Positions 9,162-17,688 of a stretch of DNA of 64,000 nucleotides are shown here, piece by piece. The translations under genes and the position numbers were made by a program. The notes below the pieces were generated by a model that did not search any database, had not been told where the DNA came from, and worked only from the letters and a program-made list of their open reading frames with translations. Position 1 is the stretch's first letter. Each line of letters opens with the position of its first letter. Source of the DNA: Echinicola rosea (GTDB lineage Bacteria > Bacteroidota > Bacteroidia > Cytophagales > Cyclobacteriaceae); the NCBI RefSeq assembly GCF_005281475.1, contig NZ_CP040106.1, positions 2,198,501 through 2,262,500 of the forward strand, read 5' to 3'.

Positions 9162-9441
9162 TTTGACCTGCAGCAAAAAAGTGACAAAGGTAAAGAGATG
9201 AAAACCATCTTGGAATTTAGCAGAAAAACAATAGAACCAACATTTCCAGGTACATACTAACTAAACGGCATTGAACCCGCTTTATGCATTAGGAATCGTT
9301 ATGAGAGCTGAAACTACAAGAAAATCAGGCTGTTTGGAGATTGAATCATAGCATCGCTATGGTGAAATCAAAAACAGCAGCGAAGCGATTGATTTTGAAG
9401 TAGTTTTAGGTCGCAATAGATAGGCTAATGTATAATGCGGG

Positions 9442-10122
9442 TTAAAGCAGTAGGGTCTTGAGGTCTGCCACACTTTCAAGAATATAATCAGGATTTGCAG
9501 TTTTTAGTTGGGCGGTGTTTTGGGCTCCAGTCAATACGCCAACAGTAAGGCCGCATTTTGCATTTTTACCTTCTTCTATGTCGATAGTGGAGTCACCTGC
9601 CTTTAGTACTTCCTGAGGATCTGAAATGGAACAGATTTCCATAGCTTTAAGGATCATATCAGGCCCTGGCCTGCCGTTGGTTACATCATCTGCAGTTACA
9701 AGTCCATCCATGTCAGGTCCGATTTGCCAGTTGAGTTTGGTAAGAAGGGAACATGCAGTTTTTTTATCATAACCGGTGTTTAGGACCACCGCAGTCCCTG
9801 CATGTCGAAGGGCTTCCATAGTTTCCTTGACTCCCGGAAATGTTTTGACATTCATCTGTTCATAGGCAAGCTTTAGCTCGGCTTTGAAATTGGCGAAAGC
9901 GCTGGCCGCAGTTTCGGTGACATTACCGATATGGGTGCAGGCCATTAGCACATCGGTAATGGCTTGATGTTTTTCCTTTCCCGCACCATGCAGCATGACT
10001 TCTTCCAAAGGGATATTGAACCCTTTATCATTGATTACCTTTTGGACGGTTTTGTACACTACATTATCTTCGTCCACGGTGGTTCCTGCCATGTCGAGGA
10101 CCACAAGCCTGATGTTTTTCAT
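9442..10122 (-). CDS. Phosphonatase-like HAD hydrolase
   Basis: HAD-superfamily hydrolase of 226 residues related to phosphonoacetaldehyde hydrolase (PhnX). Motif I is DMAGTT (nucleophile Asp10, with Ala two residues later, as in phosphonatases), motif II is the LNTGYD segment and motif III/IV the GDSTIDIEEG segment. Lys49 in GAGKEKH lies three residues before a His, the same spacing as the Schiff-base lysine of PhnX. It resembles the phosphonatase-like family that recurs beside FAD oxidase and alcohol dehydrogenase genes (TIGR03351 type). It overlaps the upstream FAD gene by ATGA, so both are translated from one mRNA. The exact phosphonate cleaved is unknown. Confidence 0.85.
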   Translation of the reverse strand: MKNIRLVVLDMAGTTVDEDNVVYKTVQKVINDKGFNIPLEEVMLHGAGKEKHQAITDVLMACTHIGNVTETAASAFANFKAELKLAYEQMNVKTFPGVKETMEALRHAGTAVVLNTGYDKKTACSLLTKLNWQIGPDMDGLVTADDVTNGRPGPDMILKAMEICSISDPQEVLKAGDSTIDIEEGKNAKCGLTVGVLTGAQNTAQLKTANPDYILESVADLKTLLL

Positions 10123-11276
10123 GTTGTTAAGTTAAATAAATTCTGAATGTTTTCTTTGGCATATCCTGCGCTTCCGGTCATGCCTTTTCCACCTATGCCT
10201 GTCACAATGTGGATATGGTCATTGATGGTAGTTTGGAACAAGTCTTTTGTCTTGCATTGAGAATACATTCCGTACCATCGATGTGCAATTTCGTAGTTTG
10301 GTAAGCGAAAGATTTCCTTTGCCTTCCGGACCATGTAATCGTCGATTTCCATGTCCAGATCGTAGCCAAGGTCGTCAATGTCCTTTGCCTCGGCATATTG
10401 GTGGCTGTCTCCGAGGATAACCGAGCCGTCTTTGGCCTGTTTGAAAAGAATGTGGATGCCCCATTTTTTTTCTGGGGAGTCTTGAGCTTCTCGGCTTTTG
10501 ATGACCGAAAAGGAAGGACATTCGCTGAAAGCTTCGTATCTCCGAATGGAAAGTCCCGTAAGGACAGATCCGGGGAGAGAGTATCCAGTGCCTTGCGGTT
10601 TGGTCTGCATCATTTGGAGCTTTGAAACCTGCAGGTCACTCTGGGCAAAAAGTGCTGGGTAGAGGATTTTAAACTCCCTTCCATTACAAATGATCACTTT
10701 GGAGCCTTTTAGGGTTGAGCCGCAGGCTGTGTCCACGTTGACTGTATTACCGGTATGCTCGCAGGATTTTACGGTTTTACCGGTGTGGATTTCAAGGTTT
10801 TTTTCGGTTTTTAAAAAATCCAACAGGCGGTGGATCATTATTCGAGGCTCTACGGTCACTTCATCAGGAAAATACAGTCCCCCTTTTGCATAACTGCTTT
10901 TTAGCCCGGGGTAGTGGTGAAGACAAGTCTGTTTGGTCAGCATTTCAGAAGTATAGCCATTTTGGATATTGATGTCATGGAGTTCTTCGATGAGTTGCAT
11001 CTCTTCTTCATCAGAGGCAAGGTAGATCGTTCCGTTTTGGCGTACGGAAATATCAAACTGGGTTTGAAGGTTTTTATAAATACTCAGGCTTTCACGGCCA
11101 TAATTTTGCCATTTGGAATTCATGCCCGAAGGGACTACCTGTCCGAAATTTCGGGTAGTGGCATCCTGTGGTGCCTTGTCCTTTTCGATCAAAGCCACCT
11201 TTAGGCCAGCTTCCAAGGCATGGTAAGCATGAAAAGTACCCAATACTCCTCCGCCAATTACAATCAGATCAAACAT
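10119..11276 (-). CDS. FAD-dependent oxidoreductase, aminophosphonate type (TIGR03364-like)
   Basis: DAO-family flavoenzyme of 385 residues. The N-terminus has the dinucleotide fold signature IGGGVLG (residues 7-13) and an acidic residue ending the second strand (LIEKD); the C-terminal GIGGKGMTGSAGYA segment closes the FAD site. This clade is known mainly from its constant neighbourhood with a phosphonatase-like hydrolase, and oxidative deamination of an aminophosphonate has been proposed for it. The neighbourhood is exactly reproduced here. The predicted product, a phosphonated aldehyde, would be the substrate of the following HAD hydrolase. Confidence 0.85.
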   Translation of the reverse strand: MFDLIVIGGGVLGTFHAYHALEAGLKVALIEKDKAPQDATTRNFGQVVPSGMNSKWQNYGRESLSIYKNLQTQFDISVRQNGTIYLASDEEEMQLIEELHDINIQNGYTSEMLTKQTCLHHYPGLKSSYAKGGLYFPDEVTVEPRIMIHRLLDFLKTEKNLEIHTGKTVKSCEHTGNTVNVDTACGSTLKGSKVIICNGREFKILYPALFAQSDLQVSKLQMMQTKPQGTGYSLPGSVLTGLSIRRYEAFSECPSFSVIKSREAQDSPEKKWGIHILFKQAKDGSVILGDSHQYAEAKDIDDLGYDLDMEIDDYMVRKAKEIFRLPNYEIAHRWYGMYSQCKTKDLFQTTINDHIHIVTGIGGKGMTGSAGYAKENIQNLFNLTT

Positions 11277-11322
11277 TATTTATGGTTTTGTTTTAACAAT
11301 CAATGATGGTTTATTTATTCAG

Positions 11323-12399
11323 TTATGGTTTGATACCTACCCTGTAATAGCGTCCTTCATTGCCCGCTTCAAATGCGGAGTCCAACTCTTCTAGAGCAAA
11401 CTCTTTTCCTACCAAACTTTCAAAGGGGTATTTGCGTTTTGCGGTGGATAGAAAGTCAATGGCGCTTGCCAAGTCTTGAGGGATGTAGTTGTGCAGCCCT
11501 TTAATGGTAAGGAGATTGCGGACCAGGTGTTCCGCATTGACCAACAGATCTCTTTGGGGAAAGACAGCGCCCACCAATATCATTGTTCCTCCAATTCCCA
11601 ATAGTTGAATACATTTTTCCATTGCTTCAGGCACTCCTGAGGTTTCGATAATGATATCTATTTTGCCATAGGGTTTGGTCAATATCTTGCTTTCCAGATC
11701 TTTAAATAGAATGGTGTGATCAGCCCCAAAGGATTTTGAAAATGCTAATTTGTCGGGGTGGAGGTCCTGTGCCCATACCTGTGCAGCACCCTTTTCTTTT
11801 GCCATGGCGCATGCAGAAAGTCCAAGCATCCCCACACCGTTGACCAGTACGTTTTTACCTTTCAGGTTACCGGCAAGCCGGAGTGCCCCAGCGATCGTGG
11901 CATGCGTGCAGTTTAGCGGAGCCGCTTCTTTTTCGGTGAGCGAATAAGGGAGCTTAAAAATGGTCGTACCTTCCCTTAAATGGCAGTGGCTGGAAAATCC
12001 TCCGTTCAGTTTGTAAGCTTCGTTCATCTGCTCGTGGCCGTACTTATACAGTGCCTCGGATTTTTGGGGAAATCCTTTTCTTGAAGTGGGTGATTGAGGG
12101 TCGTAGGCATAAACAGACCAAGTGATTTTGTCCCCTTTCTTTAATGGATTCCCAAAATAATCTAACACACCCTTGCCCGCTAGTGCCGTAATGGTCCCGA
12201 TGATTTCATGGCCCAAAATGCTATGTCCGCAGGATTTACGGCGGCCATAAAAAGTATGTAGATCACTGGCACAGATCGTTGCATAGTGGTTTCTTACAAG
12301 CAATTCCCCTTCTTTTAATTGAGGTAGATCTATTATAGTAGGTGAAAAAGGCGTATTGGCATCTATAAATACCATTGCCTTTGCGGTTGGTGCTGTCAT
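11323..12399 (-). CDS. Zinc-dependent alcohol dehydrogenase, phosphonate-associated (TIGR03366-like)
   Basis: Medium-chain dehydrogenase of 358 residues. The catalytic zinc region reads TICASDLHTFYG (about 41-52) and GHEIIG; the Rossmann segment is VNGVGMLGLSA. The usual four-Cys structural-zinc lobe of classical alcohol dehydrogenases is not evident. Members of this clade recur with phosphonate catabolism genes. It is 46 bp upstream of the FAD gene and 13 bp downstream of the XRE-cupin regulator, in one apparent operon. It could interconvert a hydroxy- and oxo-phosphonate or detoxify the aldehyde; which one is not visible. Confidence 0.85.
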   Translation of the reverse strand: MTAPTAKAMVFIDANTPFSPTIIDLPQLKEGELLVRNHYATICASDLHTFYGRRKSCGHSILGHEIIGTITALAGKGVLDYFGNPLKKGDKITWSVYAYDPQSPTSRKGFPQKSEALYKYGHEQMNEAYKLNGGFSSHCHLREGTTIFKLPYSLTEKEAAPLNCTHATIAGALRLAGNLKGKNVLVNGVGMLGLSACAMAKEKGAAQVWAQDLHPDKLAFSKSFGADHTILFKDLESKILTKPYGKIDIIIETSGVPEAMEKCIQLLGIGGTMILVGAVFPQRDLLVNAEHLVRNLLTIKGLHNYIPQDLASAIDFLSTAKRKYPFESLVGKEFALEELDSAFEAGNEGRYYRVGIKP

Positions 12400-12412
12400 G
12401 CTTAGTTCATAA

Positions 12413-13000
12413 TTACCGTAATTCTATAAAGTAGATCACCAAAATGATGGCATCGGATTTTCGGGTATTGACCGGGACATGGGGGAAGTTTCCGTTGAAG
12501 AATAAGCTGTCCCCTTCTTCCAGGTCAAATGTGTGCTCACCGAGTTCATACTTTAGGGAACCTTTCACCATATAGAGGTATTCAAAGCCGTCTGTAGATA
12601 CCCGTTCCCTTTGGGAATTGCCCTTAATCGTCAATAGGGAGATTTCCATGGACGATCGCTCTATTTTATGGTTAAGTATCAGCTCATAATCAAAGCCTAC
12701 TGCTGCTTCTTCCTTTTTGATAGACTGGTATTGACTACGTTTTTTGAGTAGAAAACCGGGGAATTCCTTGTCTCCCTTGAGATCGGCAAAGAATGCATTC
12801 AGGTCTACCTCCAATGTACTGAGGATTTGGATCAAAGAGGGAAGTGTAGGGAACACCCTTCCGTTTTCTATCTTGCTCAACATAGCAATACTAATCCCGC
12901 TCTTGTCAGCCAGTTCTCCGAGCTTTAAATTATGGGATTTTCGGATGTCTTTTATTTTGGCACCAATCCAGCTGGTGAGGTATTCAGGATTCTCCATCAT
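12413..13000 (-). CDS. XRE-family regulator with C-terminal cupin
   Basis: Probable ligand-responsive repressor or activator of the downstream phosphonate genes. Residues 12-70 form an HTH_XRE domain (KIKDIRKSHNLKLGELADKS, then ISIAMLSKIENG), and residues 120-190 form a cupin with the typical VSTDGFEYLYMVKGSLKY and EEGDSLFFNGNFPH strands. This HTH-cupin layout is common in regulators of amine and amino-acid catabolism. It is first in the operon with the dehydrogenase, FAD enzyme and HAD hydrolase, and divergent from the DUF5690 gene, so it probably controls both from the 228-bp spacer. Confidence 0.85.
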   Translation of the reverse strand: MMENPEYLTSWIGAKIKDIRKSHNLKLGELADKSGISIAMLSKIENGRVFPTLPSLIQILSTLEVDLNAFFADLKGDKEFPGFLLKKRSQYQSIKKEEAAVGFDYELILNHKIERSSMEISLLTIKGNSQRERVSTDGFEYLYMVKGSLKYELGEHTFDLEEGDSLFFNGNFPHVPVNTRKSDAIILVIYFIELR

Positions 13001-13228
13001 CTACTGTTTTGTCGTAATGTGAGTGTACGGTCGATTTTCCTTCTATGAAAATTCGATTGGGAATGCAATATGAATATATTTTTCCTCATAAGAAAATTAA
13101 TTTCTATTAATGAAAAATTAACGCTATCATAATACTTTTAATGGTCTAGCAACCACCCGTTAAATCTACCTTTAGTGGATCATGATGGTGTAGAATCATG
13201 CCTTGTTTTATCGTTACGAAAAATTCAT
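13001..13228. promoter_or_regulatory. Divergent promoter region of the phosphonate cluster
   Basis: AT-rich spacer between the XRE-cupin operon and the DUF5690 gene. On the + strand TACCTTTAG near 13167 resembles a Bacteroidota -7 box (TAnnTTTG). A symmetric AT-rich block (aattaatttctattaatg) lies near 13095-13113 and could be an operator. No exact site can be assigned. Confidence 0.35.
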
Positions 13229-14527
13229 ATGACTAAGCTTAATAAAGTCTCCATTTCCAAGACGGATTTGCTGCTCATGGGGGGTGCATTTATGGCATAC
13301 ACGGGGATGTATGCCGTGAGGAAGTCCTTTTTAGCAGGCCAATATGAGGGGATGGAGCTACTGAGTGATTTTCATTTCAAGACGCTGTTGATTATAAGTC
13401 AGGTGGTCGGTTATATGTTGTCGAAGTTTATTGGTATTAAGGTGGTTTCCGAATTGCCTGTACAGAAGCGCTTTATGGCGCTTGTGGGATTGGTAGGTTT
13501 TGGCTTATTGATGCTTTTGGTTTTTGCTTACTCTCCGGTTTGGCTTAAGCCTATTGCCATGTTTTTTAATGGGCTTCCCTTGGGAATGATCTTTGGATTG
13601 GTGTTGGTTTACCTGGAGGGGAGAAAAAATTCAGAACTATTGGTGGCGGGATTAAGTGCCACATTTATTTTTTCGACAGGCCTTATCAAGACGACAGGGG
13701 TTTGGTTGATGCAAGAACTTCAGGTAAGTGAGGCGATGATGCCTTTCGTGACGGGAGCGATTTATTTTCCATTCTTGGTTTTGGCAGGATACGGGCTCAG
13801 TAAATGCGGTGGCCCGACAGCGCATGATAAGCGTTTGAGGACAGAAAGGGTTCCGATGAAAAAAGCCGAGCGGAAAGAGTTTCTGCGACAACATGGTTCC
13901 GCTTTTCTGGGCTTGGTGTTGATCTATGTGGTACTGACCGTGGTCAGGGATTTCCGAGATAATTTTATCGTTGAATTCTGGGCGGAATTAGGGCTTTCCG
14001 GTCAGCCAGAATTGATTACCTTGACTGAAATCCCTGTTGCCTTAATCGTTTTGGTTGTATCTGCACTTGGGATTTTGATATGGGATAATAGAAAGGCGTT
14101 TAATATAGGTATGGGGATGACAGTGCTGGGAGCGGTTTTGATGTTGGTATCTACACTCTTGTTTAAGACGGGAATGATAGGGGCTGTTGCTTGGATGGTC
14201 AGTGCCGGTTTTAGCATTTATCTTCCCTATATCCTGTTCCATTGCCTGTTGTTCGAACGATTTATTGCAGTGTTGAAGTACAAAGGGACGGTGGGGTATT
14301 TGTTTTATGTCGCAGATGCATTTGGCTATTTGGCCAGTGTGGGCATTATGATTTTCAAAGAAATCATCCCCTATCACTATTCCTGGGTGGGATTCTTCAC
14401 TAAGCTCAATTTTATTGGCGGCTTGCTGATTGTTTTTTTAGTGGCTGTTTCAGTGTTGTTGATGAATGCCGGTATCATTAAAGTAAAATTACGGAGATTA
14501 TACGGACTATCGGTTGATAAGCCTTAG
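13229..14527 (+). CDS. DUF5690-family membrane protein (putative transporter)
   Basis: Polytopic membrane protein with about twelve hydrophobic segments, resembling a divergent MFS carrier; it looks like the DUF5690 family of Bacteroidota. I chose the ATG at 13229; an in-frame GTG at 13175 would add 18 residues that look unlike a membrane-protein N-terminus and would overlap the likely promoter. Conserved-looking features are GMYAVRKSFLAGQYEG near the first segment and an arginine/aspartate-rich helix (VVRDFRDNFIVEFWAELG, about 245-262). It is transcribed divergently from the phosphonate operon, so uptake of an aminophosphonate or export of a product is a plausible inference. Confidence 0.75.
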   Translation: MTKLNKVSISKTDLLLMGGAFMAYTGMYAVRKSFLAGQYEGMELLSDFHFKTLLIISQVVGYMLSKFIGIKVVSELPVQKRFMALVGLVGFGLLMLLVFAYSPVWLKPIAMFFNGLPLGMIFGLVLVYLEGRKNSELLVAGLSATFIFSTGLIKTTGVWLMQELQVSEAMMPFVTGAIYFPFLVLAGYGLSKCGGPTAHDKRLRTERVPMKKAERKEFLRQHGSAFLGLVLIYVVLTVVRDFRDNFIVEFWAELGLSGQPELITLTEIPVALIVLVVSALGILIWDNRKAFNIGMGMTVLGAVLMLVSTLLFKTGMIGAVAWMVSAGFSIYLPYILFHCLLFERFIAVLKYKGTVGYLFYVADAFGYLASVGIMIFKEIIPYHYSWVGFFTKLNFIGGLLIVFLVAVSVLLMNAGIIKVKLRRLYGLSVDKP

Positions 14528-14719
14528 AAGGAAACATACTTCTTTCGAATAGAAGTAAATATACTGAGCTAAATTCGAATGGAAGGCAATAAGGGTGTAT
14601 TCCTGATAGGATAACTTACTTGATGTCCTTTTATGTTGGGGGATGGGTAGTGTGTATTCTTTAATGTGGTATTGAAAAATTGGTAAAAGCAACTTCCTTA
14701 TGGTTCCAGAAAGGAAAAG

Positions 14720-15340
14720 TCAATCCACGGAATAATTTATCCTGGTGAGAATGCTTCTGCCAAGGGTAACCTCGTCAGTGTATTCCAATTCCCCGCCGAC
14801 CGGTATGCCGCGGGCGATGGTGCTGACTTTGATGCCTTTTTCTTTGAGTTTCCGAGTGATGTAAAAAGCCGTAGTGTCTCCTTCCATCGTAGAAGGCAGG
14901 GCTAGGATGACTTCGGATACAGGATTGTCTGAGTGAGGTTTGTCGATGCGTTGCAGCAAGGATTCTATTTTGAGCTCTTCTGGGCCGATTCCTTGGATGG
15001 GGGAAATTACTCCGCCGAGCACATGGTAAAGCCCATTGTACTGCGAAGTGTTTTCGATGGCGAGGACATCTGGAATGTCTTCTACGACACAGATCAGGCT
15101 TCGGTCTCGCCGGGCACCTTGGCATACACTGCAGATTTCCTGATCGGAAATATTGTGGCATATGCGGCAGTAGGAGGTTTGTTTCCGGAGTTTGGTGATC
15201 GCTTCGGTGAGGTTTTCAGAAACCGCTTCTGGTTGCTTCAGTAAATGCAGGGCAAGTCGCAAGGCTGTTTTCTTGCCGATACCGGGCAACCTGCTGATCT
15301 CATTGACCGCGTCTTCGATGAGTTTGGAGGGGAAGTTCAA
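14720..15340 (-). CDS. recR: Recombination protein RecR
   Basis: DNA-binding clamp-like protein of the RecFOR pathway that loads RecA at gaps. The 206-residue product shows the helix-hairpin-helix (ISRLPGIGKKTALRLALHLL, residues 14-33), a four-Cys zinc finger (YCRICH then ICSVCQGARRD, about 57-78), and a Toprim domain (ICVVEDIPDVLAIE onwards). Length and domain order are standard. It is followed upstream on the same strand by clpS with a 13-bp spacer, suggesting a two-gene unit. Confidence 0.96.
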   Translation of the reverse strand: MNFPSKLIEDAVNEISRLPGIGKKTALRLALHLLKQPEAVSENLTEAITKLRKQTSYCRICHNISDQEICSVCQGARRDRSLICVVEDIPDVLAIENTSQYNGLYHVLGGVISPIQGIGPEELKIESLLQRIDKPHSDNPVSEVILALPSTMEGDTTAFYITRKLKEKGIKVSTIARGIPVGGELEYTDEVTLGRSILTRINYSVD

Positions 15341-15353
15341 CGGTTGTAGGGGA

Positions 15354-15647
15354 TTAGACGATGGCTGCTTGGATACCTGCGTCCAAGATGGACTCGCACA
15401 TTGGCTTCAATTGCTTCATACTGCCTTTTTTGACAGCACATTTGCCCTTGTAGTGGATGATCATGGTGCACTGTTCAGCCTGCTCCTGGGAGTGTTTACA
15501 AACTTTGATCAGTACCTTGGTGACATGTTCAAAGGTATTGATGTCATCGTTAAATACCACGAGGTCATGCTCTTCCGTATCCACCAAATCTTCCAGCAAG
15601 ATTTCCACTTCCTCTTCTACAGTATGTTCTAATGGTTGCATGCTCAT
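15354..15647 (-). CDS. clpS: ClpS, adaptor of the Clp protease (N-end rule)
   Basis: Small adaptor that delivers substrates with N-degrons to the ClpA/ClpC-ClpP protease. The 97-residue protein has the ClpS core VVFNDDINTFEHV (about 31-43), in which the N-D-D residues bind the substrate amino group, and the later HYKGKCAVKKGS motif. The acidic N-terminal tail is typical. A second Met two codons downstream (15641) is an alternative start. It lies directly upstream of recR on the same strand. Confidence 0.93.
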   Translation of the reverse strand: MSMQPLEHTVEEEVEILLEDLVDTEEHDLVVFNDDINTFEHVTKVLIKVCKHSQEQAEQCTMIIHYKGKCAVKKGSMKQLKPMCESILDAGIQAAIV

Positions 15648-15701
15648 TTTGCAAAGTTAATAATTATAAACAAATTAGCAGCCTTTATGATATAGCATAC
15701 T

Positions 15702-17153
15702 ATGAATTCAAATTTAATACTCCTCGTCATAACATCCTATTTTCTGTTGTTGTTCATTATTTCTTATTTAACATCCAGAAAAGTTTCGCAGGAGACGTTT
15801 TTTACGGGAGATCGGGAGTCGCCATGGTTTTTGGTGGCCTTTGGGATGATCGGTGCTTCGCTTTCTGGGGTGACCTTTATTTCGGTACCAGGGGAAGTGG
15901 GGAATACCAATTTTTATTATTTCCAAGTCGTATTGGGCTACACAGTAGGCTATTTGACGATTGCCAAAGTGCTTCTGCCGCTGTATTACCGGATGAATTT
16001 AGTGTCCATATATGCCTATTTGCAAGATAGGTTTGGGTTTTGGTCGTACAAGACCGGGGCTTTTTTCTTTATACTTTCCAGGACATTGGGCTCTTCTATC
16101 AGGGTGTTTTTGGTGGCAGGAGTGCTGCAATTGATCTTATTTGATGATTGGGGAATCCCATTTTGGGTGTCCGTACTGATCACCGTTTCCCTAATCTGGC
16201 TATATACCCACAGGGGAGGGATCAAAACCGTCGTGTGGACCGATACACTACAGACCTTGTTTATGCTGTTGGCGGTAGGGACGAGTATTTATCTGGTGGC
16301 AAAAGACCTGGGCATAAGTGGAGCGGGGGAGCTTGCTGCGAACGTAGTTGCGGATTCCCGATCGGGGATCTTTAACTGGGACTGGCAAGCAGGCACCAAT
16401 TTCTTCAAGCAGTTTGCCAGTGGAGCCTTTATTACCATTGTGATGACGGGCTTGGATCAGGACATGATGCAGAAAAACCTTACTTGTAGGAATATCGGTG
16501 ATGCCCAGAAGAACATGTTTTGGTTTACCATAATCCTGGTATTTGTAAACCTCTGCTTTTTAGTGCTTGGCGTTTTGCTATACCAATACTGCGAAGTAAA
16601 CAACATCACGCTTCCCCTTAGGACGGATGATCTTTATCCCATGTTGGCGACGGAGCATTTCAGTGTGTTTGCTGGGACGGTTTTTGTGTTGGGGATTATT
16701 GCGGCGGCTTACTCCAGTGCAGATTCCACGTTGACTGCGTTGACTACCTCTTTTTGCTATGATTTTTTGGATATAGAGCGCAATTACCCCAAAGACCGTC
16801 AGCAGACAATCCGCAAAAAAGTGCATTTGATCTTTACCGGGATAATGTTTTTGGTAATCCTTCTATTTAGGTGGATCAATGATCAAAGCGTAATCAATAC
16901 GGTATTTGTAATTGCAGGCTATACATACGGTCCATTACTGGGGTTGTACAGTTTTGGATTGTTTACGAAGCGGATAGTAAAAGATAAAGCGGTACCATGG
17001 ATAGCTGCCATAGCACCGCTTTTAGCCTTCATTGTAAGTTTGAATTCTAAAAAGTGGCTTTTCGGTTATGAATTTGGGTTTGAAGTACTCATTCTGAATG
17101 GAGGGCTAATGTTTTTAGGCTTGTTGATTTTTAGCCAAAAGGAAAGGTTTTAA
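15702..17153 (+). CDS. Sodium:solute symporter (SSS family), paralogue of the gene at 56470-57906
   Basis: Thirteen-TM sodium-coupled transporter of 483 residues. It shows the SSS features: an N-terminal SYFLLLFIISYLTSRK helix, GASLSGVTFISVPGEVGN around residues 50-67 and the AAAYSSADSTLTALTTSFCYD helix near residue 335. The same motifs, nearly letter for letter, occur in the symporter inside the peptidoglycan recycling cluster 40 kb away, so both probably carry related substrates, perhaps amino sugars or sialic-acid-like compounds. It stands alone, divergent from clpS. Confidence 0.88.
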   Translation: MNSNLILLVITSYFLLLFIISYLTSRKVSQETFFTGDRESPWFLVAFGMIGASLSGVTFISVPGEVGNTNFYYFQVVLGYTVGYLTIAKVLLPLYYRMNLVSIYAYLQDRFGFWSYKTGAFFFILSRTLGSSIRVFLVAGVLQLILFDDWGIPFWVSVLITVSLIWLYTHRGGIKTVVWTDTLQTLFMLLAVGTSIYLVAKDLGISGAGELAANVVADSRSGIFNWDWQAGTNFFKQFASGAFITIVMTGLDQDMMQKNLTCRNIGDAQKNMFWFTIILVFVNLCFLVLGVLLYQYCEVNNITLPLRTDDLYPMLATEHFSVFAGTVFVLGIIAAAYSSADSTLTALTTSFCYDFLDIERNYPKDRQQTIRKKVHLIFTGIMFLVILLFRWINDQSVINTVFVIAGYTYGPLLGLYSFGLFTKRIVKDKAVPWIAAIAPLLAFIVSLNSKKWLFGYEFGFEVLILNGGLMFLGLLIFSQKERF

Positions 17154-17166
17154 AGATCTCCTTTAA

Positions 17167-17217
17167 CCTCTCTAGTTCCGCATTTGGAATGTGGCACTAG
17201 AGAGGCATTTGGAATGT
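17167..17217. repeat. 10-bp perfect inverted repeat overlapping a 13-bp direct repeat
   Basis: CCTCTCTAGT (17167-17176) pairs with ACTAGAGAGG (17196-17205) around a 19-nt loop. GCATTTGGAATGT occurs twice, in the loop (17180-17192) and right after the stem (17205-17217). It follows the symporter stop by 13 bp and may act as a transcription terminator or mRNA-stability hairpin, but there is no U-run. Confidence 0.5.
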
Positions 17218-17286
17218 ACCCTTGTGGTAAAGCCGTTTCCATAGAATTGCGGCTTGATCCATGATTTTGAGCCGGCTTCTAGGATA

Positions 17287-17688
17287 TTATACTTCCCCAT
17301 GCTCGATGAGGGTATTGAGCTTCTTTAAGCGTTTCATTTGATTCTCCAACGTGTCGATGGATCCATCGAGTGATACCATGACGGAGAAATGACCTCCCTG
17401 TTTTGATGTTCCATTGATTCGACTGTGTTTGATGGCAGGGTTTCCATTGATCAGTTCTTGGATTTGCACATCATACAACTCGGAGAGTTTGATGGCATCA
17501 TCCATTTTCAGGTTCGAACGTCCCTGTTCATATCTGGAGTATGCGGTGTAGTCTTTTTTGCCAAGGTAGTCCGCAATGTATTCTTGGGTAAATCCTCTAA
17601 GTACTCGGTATTTCCTGAGGTTTTCGGCAATGTGTTGTTTTAGTTCCTTTTCCATATTGGTAATATGTTTGATTTCAATTTTCGACAT
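17287..17688 (-). CDS. XRE-family HTH regulator
   Basis: Small DNA-binding protein. The HTH spans about residues 20-75 (LRKYRVLRGFTQEYIADYLG, then YSRYEQGRSNLKMDDAIKLS), followed by a helical tail ending in a Leu/Lys-rich segment (TLENQMKRLKKLNTLIEH) that could be a coiled-coil dimer interface. A more downstream Met (17655) gives a 122-residue form that starts just before the HTH and may be the real start. No effector domain is present. Its gene-poor upstream region holds a perfect 16-bp palindrome at 17841-17856 that may be its own operator. Confidence 0.75.
   Translation of the reverse strand: MSKIEIKHITNMEKELKQHIAENLRKYRVLRGFTQEYIADYLGKKDYTAYSRYEQGRSNLKMDDAIKLSELYDVQIQELINGNPAIKHSRINGTSKQGGHFSVMVSLDGSIDTLENQMKRLKKLNTLIEHGEV

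Larger units (their letters stand above)
7783..9275. repeat. 18-bp perfect inverted repeat bounding a 1.5-kb segment
   Basis: TTCAATGCCGTTTAGTTA at 7783-7800 has its exact reverse complement at 9258-9275. The 1493-bp segment between the outer ends contains element A and the group II intron. Related sequence occurs again just outside: TTAAACCCGCATT before the left arm and the complement of a similar string (aatgcgggttaa) near 9433-9444. This may mark the ends of an older insertion; no transposase gene is left inside. Confidence 0.45.
7546..9441. other. Gene-poor region with mobile-element debris
   Basis: No convincing protein gene was found in about 1.9 kb. The stretch holds, in order, a degenerate repeat, one arm of an 18-bp perfect inverted repeat (7783-7800), low-complexity Lys/Phe-coding frames, element A (8152-8322), the second degenerate repeat copy, an ORF-less group II intron (8530-9161) and the second inverted-repeat arm (9258-9275). 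The short open frames on both strands differ from their surroundings in composition and overlap these elements, so they are not called as genes. Confidence 0.6.
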
